DNA of 64,000 nucleotides from Lycorma delicatula (GCF_047948215.1 NC_134455.1:304686147-304750146); one strand, 5' to 3'. Positions 49,905-61,949 are shown, numbered from the stretch's first letter. Numbers and translations are program-made. Notes: generated from the sequence alone by a model not told the origin.

Positions 49905-51360
49905 AACATTTTTTGTGATGAATTGATAATCAGATGCTGAAAAAATGCTTTGATTTTGTATCTTAATAGAGATAATGATTTTAGAAGTCAAAGATTAAAT
50001 GAAATAGAAGAAAATCTCTATCAATGATTTAGAAACTGCCAGTTCAAGGAAGTAAATAATATTTTCTAAATATCGAATGGTTTGAATGTTTGTTTATTAT
50101 TTTTTTTTTCTTCATTTTCCATATGTATGTATAAATAACCATTTTATACATTTTTTTTTAATAGAGTAGTAACCATTATTTCTTTTTTAGCAACTAACTT
50201 ACTTTAGCTGTAACTAAGAAATGTTGTTTACGTACTTTATTCATAAACCGATATAAAGTATATTAGTCTATTGTTCTAAGTAAAGAGAAGTTTATTTATT
50301 TTTAATGGTAACGATAGGCAAACCTCTGGCTCTGCCACTTTACTTTTTTATGATCTCTTAAGTGTTTTAGCGTTTGAAAATGCCTAGCATAACCTAGAAT
50401 ACGAACAGAATATTCCAGATGGAAGGTAGAAACGCGATCATTCCACCACGCACGACAGCGGAGTATTTATTACGTCCAATTTTTAAATAATACCGGTAAA
50501 ATTTTATGACTAAGACTAATGTGTTGTGAAAAATGTATAAAAAAGTGAATGTTCGTAATTTTACGTAAAAAACCCTCTTTGTTTCAGTTAATGAATAGTA
50601 AAATAAAAGAGAATGAGGAGTCAAGCAGAAATACCATATATTGTCTAAGGGATCTCTTATATTTTGTCATCAATAAGATAGGCAGGATTACATTTTCAAA
50701 AAGTTGAAGTTCAATAAAGTGTATAAATATAATGATGACGAAGTTTTATTAAAGAAATTGTACAAAAAAATAAATAAATAAAATAAAAGATAAAGTGATC
50801 TTGAAATACAGTATTTTTTGAAACATAATCAGTACACTAAAAATACAAAAAAATTTGTGTAATTAAATTTTTTCTTTGATTTATTATTATTCATCAAATT
50901 TGAAGAAGATGATAATACGAATAAAGATAAAATATATTTTAAAAATAGATTCACTTATACTTACTTAACAAAGTCCTAAATTCCTACATACGGATTGGGA
51001 AAATTGAAATCTAATATAGATAGCTACAGAAGAAACTATTTTTAAACTATTTTTTTTTTTTAAACTATTTAACTATTTTTAGAAACTATTTTTAAACTAA
51101 ATTGCATTGTTTTTAAATGGATAATTTTTACATAAAGATGATCAATTTTGAAACACCTACATTGAAACAGAAAGTTATTACACGACTGCCCATAAAGGGG
51201 TGTAATGTATTTAGTGTGTATGCATGTATGTTTGTTCCACCGTAGAAGCTCAACAGCTGAACCGTTTTAAATGCATTATCCCGCGTTGGAATCCTTATGT
51301 AACCTGTAGTACCATAGGCTATATAAAGAAATATTTGTAAAAATATTATAGTGCATATAT
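49905..51360. other. AT-rich sequence without recognised gene
   Basis: At 51220-51310 there is a short GC-richer piece (AGAAGCTCAACAGCTGAACC, TATGTAACCTGTAGTA) of the kind found in repeat ends. Nothing else is recognised; the 76-codon minus frame at 50394-50624 has no family signature. Confidence 0.45.
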
Positions 51361-51369
51361 ATATATATT

Positions 51370-53760
51370 TAAACCCATGTGGATTTATTAATCCTCCATC
51401 GGGCGCCCCCCAAGTGGTGGAAACGGGAAAACCTCCCAGCTATGGGTGACACTGGGAAAATGACATACCAAGGGTGTACCAAATACTAACTAAACCCACT
51501 AGTATGGGTGTTCAGTTAAAAAAAAGGAGACATGGTTTGCAGATGAAAATCATTTTGACTCTGAAAACTACACGATAGAAAACCCGCAGTGCAGATAAAC
51601 ACAGGACCCAAACAATTTGGCACAGGTTTTGTGGTTAATAAGTCAGTCACAGATTAAGTCATTGATTGTATCTCACCATCGTAAAGAATTTCAACGCTAT
51701 CAATAAGATCGGGAAACAAAGCTTAAAAACTGATTAATATTCACGCACCAATAAACTATTATAATAGAAAAAAAACCGCAGGGGATAGAAGACTTCTGGA
51801 AAAAACCACTAAAAAAATTTCCAAACATCACGTTAAGTTTCTACTAGGTGACTTTAACGGGCAATTAGGGAAAGAAAATAAATACACGAAAATCACAGGA
51901 ACATACATACACTGCCCACAACAGGGTCAATAAAAGTGGTGAATGCCTCATAAATTTCTGTTATAATTTCAATCTCAAAATTGTCAGCACAATTCTTGAA
52001 ACCCACACATAAACTAAAGGTGTGGAAATCCCCCAATAAAATGCTGTGAGAATTCCAGATTGACCACACCGTTTCCAGGAAATCATTAAAGAAGTGCCCA
52101 ATGTAAAACAAGGAGAGGATTCTTCGAGTCTGACCACCACCTACTCCAAATTAAGGTAAAATTTCATCCAAATAGAGAATGGACAAGAATAACCCAGAAT
52201 TTTCGTACTGACCCCGAATAACTAAAACTTAACAAGGAGAAAATCAATGAAGAACTCCATAGGGTGGATACCACGAATTAGTCTGAACTCGCAGAGAAAC
52301 AGAAAAAAAAACCATAAAATTAGGCCAACCTTTGAGAAAGAGAAAACAAAGGTGGTGGAACATCACATGTGATCAAACTGTCAAAGATCACTTATTGCAT
52401 GGAACAATTTTAACAGTCGTAAAACAACAGGAACGTGGCATTCGTAGAAATAAGGAAAATGTCCCCTAAAATTATTCGATGAGAAAGACGCAATTACAAC
52501 AATAATCGGCTGAAAGAAGTAGAGCAGGACTTAACCAAGAACAACACACGGAATTTCTACAAGATTTTCAGAGAAATTCTTGCCGGCCACCAGCCTCCTA
52601 GCCTGTGTTTCCGACGACCCGACGAGTCCCAAGAAACTTACAAAAAAAAAAAAAATGTGAAATTCTAGCCAAATATTTTAATACACTTCTGAACTGCGAA
52701 ACACGCTCTGAATAACTTAGGTTTATAAAACCTGCACCAAATTCTGACTCACTTCTTCCCACACACGAAGAAATTTTGAACATAATCAAATCGTTGAAAA
52801 ACAACAAGACTTCTGGCGAAGACGGAATTATCGCGGAATTCTGGAAATTGGACTACAAAAACTTAAGCCTAACATTAACAAAATAATATTGGAAATCTGG
52901 AAAACGGAGAAAATCCCCAATGAACCGAAGAGTGCCTTGATACATCCACTGCATAAGAAAGGAGACAAGACAGATCCGACCATTTACAAAGGAATCTCAC
53001 TTCCAGTCATCTACAAGATCCTCTCTAAAGCCTTCCTGACCTGACTCCAACCCCAAGCAGACACGCAGATTGGAGATTATCAGGCAGGATTTTGAAAAGG
53101 AAGATCCTGTATGGAACAAATCTGGAACCTCAAGATCATACTACACATCAGACGATATTGGAACACCACAGTTACATTTTGGACTTTAAAAAAGCCCACA
53201 ATTCTGTTGACAGACAAACCTTGTTTAATACCCTACAAGAATTAAGAGTCGATAGAAAGACCAGAGCCCCGACATCCAGGAAATATTATCAGGAGCCACC
53301 TCAAAAGTCAAATTCATGGAAGAAATCTGAAACCTGTTCGAAGTTCACGCAGAAGTTCAACGGCTTATCACTACTTTTGTTCAACATTGTCTTGGAGAAG
53401 ATAATCAGAGAATGGGAGAAGCAAGTCAAAGGCATCCAAATCGGAAAACAGAAAAGAAATAGAGTTATCGTGAAATGCTTGACTTTTACGGATAACCTGG
53501 CCGTATTAACAAACAAGATGAAGCCATTTTCGCATTGGAGAAACTGCAGGAAATATTTTGTAAAACCTTATTCCATATCTCTTATGAAAAAACAGTATAT
53601 GGCCATCAAATCAGTAGGAAAACTCGAACTGAAAACACAGTAAGGCAAAATTTCACCAGCCCAATAATAAAAACAATTAATTTAAAAATTATAAAAACAC
53701 AAGTGCAACAAAAGAAACTTATAAAACAAATTTAACTAAAAAACTACCATAAATCGAACT
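51370..53760 (+). mobile_element. APE-type LINE, longest copy: endonuclease and RT, inactive
   Basis: This is the fullest copy of the main LINE family here. A GC-rich leader (51390-51520) precedes endonuclease fragments: FGTGFVVNKS (51615-51645), NIHAPINYYN (about 51736-51768) and the APE core LLGDFNGQLGKE (about 51843-51878). After broken linker sequence the RT follows: NKTSGEDGIIAEFW (about 52803-52845), LIHPLHKKGDKTDPTIYKGI (52938-52997), DYQAGF, a stop, KGRSCMEQIW (53074-53125), HILDFKKAHNSVDRQTLFNT (53177-53234), LSPLLFNIVLEKIIREWEKQ (from about 53367) and the catalytic box LTFTDNLAVLTN (about 53478-53515). The 183-codon open frame at 53092-53643 is the best-preserved part. FTDN replaces FADD, so one catalytic Asp is lost. 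The C-terminal third, seen alone at 13.9 and 32.2 kb, is missing: sequence ends near 53760. Confidence 0.85.
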
Positions 53761-53764
53761 AAAA

Positions 53765-55470
53765 AGATGAAAACAAGGTATGGAAATAAAGGATTAAACA
53801 TCGTTATGCAGTATTTAATTAAATAAAATAATGGGTGACCGGTCAACTTTTAGAACATTTAAATTTGTTTAAATGTATTTTTCACGTTGTAGAAATATCA
53901 AGTATTTTAGGCTGATTAATGATCAAGTTTTTACTTGGTCTTACATCTATAAGAAAATTTTATCCTTCGATGAAAATGTTTACAGTCGGGGGCTCTGAAT
54001 AGCAACTATCCTAGATCAAAGAGCGGGAGTGCGCTATGTAAATATGTATATATATGTATATTTAAATAAATTTAAAAATTTGAAAAAAAATTATATTACA
54101 TACAAGACTGTCACCCGCACGCTCTTTAATTATCCGATAATGGTAACTATTCTACATTAAAGAGCAATGTTTGTCAACAATGTTTTTTTTTTAATATTAG
54201 TATTAACTAGAGTATTTAATTTATTTAAGAAACAAGTCTTTTTGAAAATTAACTTAAGAAACAGGAAAGAATTAAATTTTTTTTAGGTATAAAAATTCAT
54301 GTTTTATTATTTCATAAAAGTATTCTTAAACTATTTTAAATTTTGGATGAATATATAAACTTAGTTCATTTACAAAGATGAAGATGACTATAATAATTAA
54401 ACTCGATAAACTATTAGAAAAAAGAATACTTTTATTAAAATTTACATCATAAAAATGATGTGAATATTTCATTTAAAAAATTCTATGCAAACACAGATGA
54501 GGAAATTTGCACTGTATTTATTACGTTTTTGGTATTATACCAGTAAGTCAATAACTAGCTGGCATTTTGGGAAAACTTTACGTTATGACTCTCTTCATAT
54601 TAATAAAAAAATAAAAATATTTAGGTAGAAAATAAAGTAGCCACTACTTAAAAATTTATAAACAAATTTTCCCACGTTTAGTTTATAAGTTAGGTTTAGA
54701 TTCTTTTGACAAGAGACAGACATTTATGAATATCCCCTAGTAATAATTTTTCATTTTCTTTTGAAACAACCTGGATTAAAATCAAAATGTAATAGAGAGA
54801 AAAATATTACTGAAATTTTTAACTAAAAATATTATTTGAATGAAGTAAAAAATTTAAATTTTGGTGACCCAGCATATTGATACACGTGAAAAAGAAAGAG
54901 AGCCGTTTTATTGACAAAAATAACTTTTTACTTGTTAAAAATTCCACATTTCTGTCAGTGGGAGCATTATTACTAATTTGTATTAGTTTATTTTTTATTT
55001 TTATTTTTTTTTTTTTGTAAAATTTACGTAAGATTTTTGCATTCAGAATTTTAATGTACAGAAATGAATGTACAACATACCAGGAATTTATTCCTGGTAA
55101 AAACTGATATAATTCATTTCTTGTTTTGATGTCATATTCAATTACCGATTGATTGGAATCATTGTCAATTTAATAATAGTGAACTGAAATAACCAAGAAG
55201 GTCTTCAAACTCTTGTTGCAGTACATCCAGCTACAATAAATACTATATAATATATTTAGATTTTTTATCAATAATAATAATAATAATACATTACATGTAT
55301 TAATAATATTATGTATTAATATATAATATAAATTTTCGTACCATATAGTAATTTAAATATTCCAACATCTTGATATATAAATATATACTGAATTCTTGAT
55401 AGCAAGATTATAATTATAGAATATAATCACCACAATCATCTCTTGGAGGCTTTGTTTGTGGAGTTTTGGA
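53765..55470. other. AT-rich sequence without recognised gene
   Basis: No readable motif. Short (AAT)n lies at 55271-55290. Similar phrases, TATCCTAGATCAAAGAGCG (54007-54025) and TATTCTACATTAAAGAGC (54148-54165), suggest a small local duplication. Confidence 0.45.
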
Positions 55471-55474
55471 TACA

Positions 55475-56107
55475 TCTATATAAATAAAAATGTAAATGTT
55501 CGTTTGTTGAAAATTTTAAATTTCCGAAAGTTCATGACCGATTGCTTTGAAATTTTGACACAACGTTGAATTCGAATACGCGCGTGTGTTTATGTACCTA
55601 CTATTTATATAACTAAGATGTCACACCTGTGATAGGTAAAATCATGCTTTTTTTGAAAAACAGCGCTATCTGTTGGACGTAAAAGCAACACACGCTGTAC
55701 TAAATATCTTACGATTCCATTTCCGATATGTGTGTCCGCTGTAGACTAAAAAACTACTGGACCGATTTACGCGCGGGGAAAAGGAAGAAAGGGAAAAATC
55801 GGAAAAAAGAAAGAGCGTATAAGGGGAAAAAAAAAAGGTAAAAGGGATGAAGGAAAAAATGGAAAAAAGAAAAAAAATGGGAAAACGGGAAAAAGGGAAA
55901 AAGGGAAAACGTGAAAAATGAGTGGAAAAGGGAAAGGAGAAAAAAGAAAAGGGGAAAAGGAACAGTGAAAAGGAAGGGGAGGAAAGGGAAATGGCGAAAG
56001 GGATTATGGTAAAAATGAAAATGGGACAAGGAGAATTGAGGAAAGGGGAAAGGAAAAAAGGAAAATGAAAGGCGGAAAAGGGGAAAAGAAAACGGGAAAG
56101 GAAAAAT
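55475..56107 (+). repeat. Helitron-like 5' end followed by a polypurine (GGGAAAA)n array
   Basis: TCTATATAAATAAAAATGTA begins with TC after A (55474) and resembles insect Helitron 5' ends; the next 270 bases contain TTCATGACCGATTGCTTTGA, typical of such ends. From 55775 to 56107 the plus strand is almost pure purine: irregular GGAAAAA / GGGAAAAG units, about 330 bases. No matching CTAG 3' end was found. Two long minus-strand frames across the array (149 and 91 codons, Phe/Ser/Pro-rich) are low-complexity artefacts of the purine bias. The Helitron assignment is tentative; the purine array is certain. Confidence 0.55.
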
Positions 56108-56109
56108 GT

Positions 56110-57190
56110 TGTCATACGATAATTCTCTGACAGGTTTTACTTAATAAAAGTATCTCTTATTGTAATACCACTTGTAATTATTACATTGACTTTCATAATC
56201 AAACAAGTTACATGTGACCTCCTGACCTGAGAAAAATCATTCCAGAATACCTGATTGCTATTCCAAGAATTTAATACCAGCTCGAAGATGAAGTGAATAA
56301 TGAAATGGAATCCTAAGACTGGTTAACTAGTTAAAGTGAGGAATTAAGTATTAAAGTCTATTAAATCTTTGTACTGGCTGCGTAAAAACGAGCTTTGTTA
56401 CTCTTAGATAAAAAAATATTGACTTGAATTTCTGATACTTTACATACTTTTACAGCCCGAAAAAAGTCTTAATAAGATAATGTAAAAAAAAAAAATGGTA
56501 ATATTTTATTAAAAAGAAAAATGTTTCCCTCCATGAAACAACGTGAGAAATATGTGGAGTAATTTCTTCTCATCAGGGTAAAAGAAATTCGGCATCCCGA
56601 CCTTACTTTTTTCCAGTTTCTGTTTTTTCCCAAGCAAACTTATAAGTAAGAACAACTTTCCAGTTTTTTTAAAATTATCTTAAGGAAGATAATTTCTTTT
56701 TTAAACTGAGGAAACCTATAATTAACTAAACCATAATTATCAGAAGATGAGTCAAAAGTATGATATAATATTTTTTATATGAACTTTGTGTCTTTGATGC
56801 TGGAAGAGATTGTTTTTACTTCAACCTTACTTTATTCCTTTAACAAAATTTCTTTTTACTAATTCTAACCTTTTGGCGTCTTTATTACGCCTCAAACATT
56901 TTTTATTTATTTTAACGAGAAAGATGTGACTAAACGATAGTGCTAAACAATAGTACATATAGAGAAGTTAGATTCCTGCCGGGGATAGAAAACGAGACCA
57001 GATGATCTAAATGTAAACATTTCAAAAGTAAGTTTTTTCGTTAGATTGTATTTAACTTACAACATGAATTATATTTCATTTTTCTTATCGAGAATTTGTT
57101 ACAATTTTTGAGGACAACCTCTATTAATGTTATTATAGCTTGAAAATTCCTTAGCTTAAAATCCTTGTTATAGCTTCTTATTTCTAAAAA
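56110..57190. other. AT-rich sequence without recognised gene
   Basis: Only a possible Tc1/mariner-like terminal word, TGAGTCAAAAGTATG (56748-56762), is of note; its complement lies at 63377-63398. Confidence 0.45.
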
Positions 57191-57310
57191 TATGATGTGG
57201 ACACCACATGACTTCCTTGTACACCTATAAAATTATATATACACATTTTTTTAAAGTGAAAATATACAAAATTTTATTTCATTAATAACAATAACAACAC
57301 TTCTTTCTAT
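57191..57310 (-). repeat. Dispersed repeat copy 2 (inverted relative to 23.46-23.55 kb)
   Basis: ATGATGTGGACACCACATGA followed by CTTCCTTGTACACCTAT is the reverse complement of the terminal part of the repeat at 23.5 kb, and the A/T-rich flank (TATATACACATTTTT, AAAATTTTATTTCATTAAT) also matches. Only about 120 bases are shared. Confidence 0.75.
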
Positions 57311-57639
57311 ATATATAATGTTTGGAATTTAACATACCATGGCGGCTTTTTTCCTTTATTCTTTACATTTATGGAAAAAATTGTTGTTAAAACCTTTATT
57401 ATCGGGATTATTGGTTATATTTGAATTTCACTAACTCATAAAGTTTTATAAAATGGTCATAATTCAGGTCTTTTCCATTGTATCGCCAGTTACAATTTAC
57501 ACCCGGATTCATTTTACGACAGACCTTTTTATAAAACAATTCCTGGTCATATTAACTGTCATTTTTAACCCCGTATTAAATAGATTCTTAGAAAATATAG
57601 GACAATTTTCATTGTAGTCCTATTCCTTTACTTTTAACA

Positions 57640-58130
57640 CGTTCATTGTTGGATAAGCAAGGTATTTGGTTTGCTTGGCATTTCTCTCACCACCACCCCA
57701 TTTTGTCGCTCTAAAGCATAAGACCGAATGTCTGTGCCACAAACGGCAACTGAGCCTTGAACAGTTTAGCGACCAGTATGCTAACATAGCTCCTAGAGCT
57801 TAACTAACAGCTTGGTGCCGTACACCATCGGTTTACATGACCCAACCGCTCACTTGTCATATGTTTGCTAAAATGGGTAGGCGCACCCCGTCAGCTGCTA
57901 AAAATATATATGACATCCATAATAAAATTTATTTCGTCTAGGCAGAAATTCGCTGCCACGCCTAGGTCTCTGAATGCCATAAAGTACCTTACCACCATTT
58001 TATAACGCTTGGAGCCATAATCATTGGCTGGTGGTCAGCCAAACTCAGGGTTAGCTTCCCACGGCAATGCGGTAAGAGTCTTTCCCTTAAGCAAACTACG
58101 GGTACCGGTTTAACAAAACAACCTTCCTTC
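57640..58130. other. Unidentified GC-richer block
   Basis: About 490 bases with near-balanced composition (ACCATCGGTTTACATGACCC, TAGGCGCACCCCGTCAGCTG, GCTTCCCACGGCAATGCGGT) sit in A/T-rich surroundings. All frames carry frequent stops. I recognise neither a protein nor an RNA. It may be the leader or untranslated region of an unidentified element. Confidence 0.4.
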
Positions 58131-58134
58131 CTTT

Positions 58135-58965
58135 TGGTGTGTTTCTTGTGAAGTCCACAATTTTATCACAGTTTGAAAACGTTAGTAGTCTCTTGTTTTT
58201 TTGTTTTGTATATGGAAAACAATTTCGCAGGGTTTTATTAATTATTATTCAAAATTTCCGATATCATATTCAAGGATGTCTGATATCAACAAACATTTTA
58301 GGAACTGTTGGAAATAAGCTACTACTCGTTCAAGTTTAGAAATCATAAATACATAGAGGTAGTAATTATATCAGGGTTATCTGTAGTAGTTTGGTACAGC
58401 TAATAACACAGTGGAGAGGATTGTGTGCCACGATGGGACGTTCGTTGTAAATACCAAACACATACTTCACCAATTACCTGTCCAGTTGTCCATTTGTATT
58501 ATTTGCCCAACAATTCAGTACCACTCTACACAACAGCTGAAATTACTAAACTTATACGGGTAATATTTTCAACATTTTCATTTGAAAGAGTTGTCATATA
58601 TATATAATACAAATAATATTAATTTCTACAATATAAAAATTAGATATTTACGATATGTATCGTTTCTCTCACCGAAACCAAATTTTGAGATGCTCTAATC
58701 GGTAATAGATAATATAAATTATACCCTTACTACAATAATACGTTCTCAATTGAAAAAGCATACTTTTACTAACGGAATTATGTCTTAAGCAATGACGGTT
58801 TAAAACCGAAGATTTCGGTATTCTACCCTGGGTTAAATCGAGCTGTTGTCAACCGTTTTCAGACATACCCCAAGATGTTGAGCGCAATCTCATTTTTATG
58901 AAGATTAAATTTCTGTTTTTTAATAAGATCTGGCTCGTGTCTCAAAAAACCTAATTTTTACTATC
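58135..58965. other. AT-rich sequence without recognised gene
   Basis: Short plus frames at 58139-58339 and 58425-58607 have no family signature. Confidence 0.45.
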
Positions 58966-58969
58966 CCGT

Positions 58970-59430
58970 ACAATGTAGTTAGAATTTCTATATTAAAAGG
59001 AGGAAAATATGATGATCATTTCAAAAATTGGGTATCAGGATTTTTGTGAAATCTTTACCGTTTAGAGTTCAAATAGTTCACCTAGACCAAAAAAATATAT
59101 ATATTTGCGTACTTATGTGTATCGCACTGCTTTTGGTCTTATATCTCAGGATTGATCGAACCGATTTTCTTCAAATTTGGTTGAAATTTCTATAAATAGG
59201 AGCGATGATCTTATCTTTTTTTTTTAATTTATTAAGAGGGTGGGGGATTATCGTATTGTGAAGAAACCAATCTCGATTTTTCTTTAGAGGCATTTTAGAG
59301 AAAATTTCATTAAAGTAATTTTTTTTACCAAAAATGCATATATAAATAATTTAACTATTTTTCTCCAAAAAATCAGCTGTCCTAAAATAAAAATAAATGT
59401 TTTTCTTTTGCTCTATCTCCTTTAGGGTTT
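58970..59430 (-). repeat. Dispersed repeat, copy 2 (inverted relative to 20.4-20.77 kb)
   Basis: Read on the minus strand it follows copy 1 colinearly: GGAGATAGAGCAAA near 59418, then AAATTTGAAGAAAATCGGTT with GATCAATCCTGAGATATAAG, a short TA-rich run, TCTAGGTGAACTA and GGTAAAGATTT. The SINE head at 59.43 kb abuts the end of this repeat directly. Confidence 0.7.
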
Positions 59431-59431
59431 T

Positions 59432-59600
59432 CCGCCGATCTCCGTGGCGGAGTGTTAGCGACTCGGCTTTTCATTCAGAAGTTCCGGATTCGAATCCCGG
59501 TCAGGCATTACATTTTTCATCCGCTATAAAAATTACATTCCTTATTTCATGCTCAAGCTTCGAGCATATATAGTGCATTAATCATAAAAAAAAATTGAAA
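59432..59600 (+). repeat. tRNA-derived SINE, well-preserved head
   Basis: CCGCCGATCTCCGTGGCGGA starts the head. An A-box-like TGGCGGAGTGTTAGCG (59445-59460) and a near-consensus B box GGATTCGAATCC (59486-59497) follow in tRNA-like spacing, then GGTCAGGCATTACATTTTTC. The copy ends in an A-rich run near 59594. It lacks the long unique body of the 2.2 kb copy, so it is a short or 3'-diverged member. Confidence 0.8.
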
Positions 59601-59604
59601 GTTT

Positions 59605-60080
59605 AAACATTTTATTTAAAGCTATCAAGAAAATCTGCATTTTTATTTTAATTACAGATCCCGGACCTAAATGCAGAAACGTTTCTTTGAATATTTTCTT
59701 TTCTTAATTTTTCCTTTATTTAAAGGATGTTAGACGTATAAAAGACTTTGCTTAAGAAAATTAGTTAAGCTTAACTATAAGCGATTATTTTTAGAAAAAT
59801 ATTTCTTGAAATTTATTTCCCACCTCTAAAAAAAAATATAAATTCTGTTTTTTTAGCTTTGTTTTTTGTAGTCCTTTTAATTTTTATTATTAAAAAAAAA
59901 ACTTTTTATTTTTTTCATCATTATATAAAAAGATATTAAAATTAGAGTAACTTTGACAACTACGTTACTATCCGGACACAAAATGAGAAGCAATCGTTTT
60001 CATTACTTAGATAAAAGTTACACTTTACATTAAATTAGATTTTTCCTTTGTAATCCATTGCCGTATGATACACCAATATA
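59605..60080. other. AT-rich sequence, nothing recognised
   Basis: T-rich low-complexity sequence without motifs. Confidence 0.5.
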
Positions 60081-60510
60081 TTTTTCCTCACGGCTGGTGC
60101 TCTCCTCCTAGTTCTCTCCTTTGCTAACCACTTTTATCCGCATATTTTTCCTTTTCCATAATCACATCCATCATTTGAAATCTTTTCCATCCTCTTTCTT
60201 TCCTTCCATTCACCAAGCCTTTTATCGCATCCACCTTCTTCTCATACAAACACCTCTTTTATAAACACTTTTATAAACTCTTCTCTTTTATAAACACCTT
60301 CTTCTCATACAATATCCTAGTTCCTTTTCCTGTATTCAATCACGTTTAGCATTTACCTGTTCTCCCCGATTCTCTTTAATATTTCTTCATATGTTACATG
60401 GTCTTGCCAACAGACATTTAGAAGATATATACTTGAAATATAACATTTAATTAAACTTTATAGTTCTCCTGTATTATTAAACAAACCAAATATCTCTAAA
60501 AATAATATAA
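60065..60510 (-). mobile_element. LINE C-terminal remnant (post-RT domain), copy A
   Basis: On the minus strand a single frame with five stops reads HVTYEEILKRIGENR, MLNVIEYRKRN, stop, DIV, stop, EEGVYKREEF, then CDKRLGEWKERKRMEKISND and KWLAKERTRRRAPAV (about 60405 to 60085). Upstream bases (60510-60410) give CYISSIYLLNVCWQDHVTYE across frames. This is the order CYRRxLxxxWxDHVTNEEVLxRxGExRxLLxxIxxRRxxWIGHxLRxEGL...RGRxRxR...AxDRxxWR of LINE C-termini. It is long and largely frame-preserved, but the RT palm is missing. Confidence 0.7.
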
Positions 60511-60514
60511 TTGT

Positions 60515-61795
60515 TTAGTGTGAATTTAAAATATCTTCAAATAATTTGCACGTTTAAAAATTATCTAAAAGTTTCGTGAGGAATGTGGAAAAAAATTAGG
60601 TAACAAATCGACGAATTATGGTTGTTCAATCTGGTTTTGAAATAAGGTTAAGTAATTTATCAATACTAAAATATTACAGATTTTATTACTAGAGATACTG
60701 GTGAATTTTTGTCAAACTCTCAATCAATCATTATTTCTCTACCCCCGCAACAGGTTGAAACGAGAATAAACACTGTCTAAAGATTCATAAATTTAGCTTA
60801 ATTATAATTAAAATATTAGATTTGTATTTTATATTTAGTAATAGTCTTAGATCTGTAGAGAAGTTGGTTTCTGTTACAAATAAATTAGTTTTATTTTTAA
60901 TTTACCTAAATTTTATCTTAAAAATGGATTGAAGGGAGTAGGATTGAGACAATTTTCAAGTTAAATATTATATAAATAAATTAACGTATTAATTAGATTT
61001 ATAATATAATATTATTTAATATGTATAAAGGAGTAGTGATATATTATACAGATTATTACTTCGTTCTAGGTGACTAAAGTAAATCTTCATCAAAATATTT
61101 TCAAGTAGACTACTTGTGGCGGCAAAGAAACTTCCCTCACGAAGATTCACTTACTTTAGTTTCTCCTTCGGTTGCGTGCTGTCCAGTAATGAATTTTCAT
61201 CAGTACAGCTGTTCAATTAAATTTAAAAGCAGCTGAGCGAGTTTGTTTTGGCGAGACCAATTTTAATTAAAAGTAAAGTCGACACGCAAGAACAAACAAA
61301 CTAAACCACTGATCGTAGTGAACTTCCAATGCTGTTCCACATTTTATTTTTGACTAATGTCGTTACGCTGCTGTTGCCTCATTGCGTTTCCAACGTAAAA
61401 ATAATATATATATATATCTTTTTCTTTAGACTTGAATTAGTTTCAGTCAGTATAATCGGAAAAATCTACCTATAAAAATAAAAATAAATACGACTAAATG
61501 CTAACTTTAATTTTTTTCATTAAATTACAAAAGTAAATAAAAATGTAAACTAAAATTTCCTTAATTGTAATTTTTTTTAATTTAAAAATTGAAAGTCACT
61601 TTTAAATAATTTTCTAAGTTTGAATAAACTTAACTTAGAAAAAAATTCATCTTTTTACGTATTTTATATATTTCTGTACAACAAATAATATAATTATTTT
61701 TTTAAAATAATAATTTAACCCAGTACTATTTTCCTATTTACTATTTTACTATGGATTTTAATTATAAAATCCATGTTAAATTTTTAAAAATTAAC
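60515..61795. other. AT-rich sequence with a GC-richer, dyad-rich block at 61.07-61.4 kb
   Basis: No gene is recognised. The block 61070-61400 contains an inverted repeat (61073-61088 with 61141-61160) around a small palindrome CAAGTAG-A-CTACTTG (61102-61116), followed by TCCTTCGGTTGCGTGCTGTC and TGTCGTTACGCTGCTGTTGC. It could be a regulatory or promoter region, or an unidentified repeat. Confidence 0.35.
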
Positions 61796-61799
61796 GATT

Positions 61800-61945
61800 C
61801 TTCTTAATACGTCATTTGTTGCATGGTCTTGCCAACCGACATTTACAAGATATATTCTATACTTTAAAAGTAACATTTAATTTAACTTTATAGTTATGTA
61901 TTATTAAAAACCCCAAATATGTCTAAAAATAATATTAAGAGCATA
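61800..61945 (-). repeat. LINE C-terminal remnant, copy B (direct repeat of 60.38-60.51 kb)
   Basis: About 140 bases match 60382-60510 in direct orientation: GCATGGTCTTGCCAACCGAC versus ACATGGTCTTGCCAACAGAC, then CATTTA-AAGATATAT, AACATTTAATT-AACTTTAT, GTATTATTAAA and AATAATAT. The minus reading VNVGWQDHATNDVLRRI is the WxDHVTNEEVLRR segment of the same LINE. Only the part upstream of that motif is retained. Confidence 0.75.
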
Positions 61946-61949
61946 TAAC

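Noticed and set aside
55666..56115. 149-codon minus-strand open frame
   Set aside because: It runs through the polypurine array and is a Phe/Ser/Pro low-complexity translation; stop codons are simply absent from such sequence.
59432..59510. Possible tRNA gene at the well-preserved head
   Set aside because: The A and B boxes are present, but the 5' and 3' ends do not pair and GGTCAGGCATTACATTTTTC is the shared SINE continuation.
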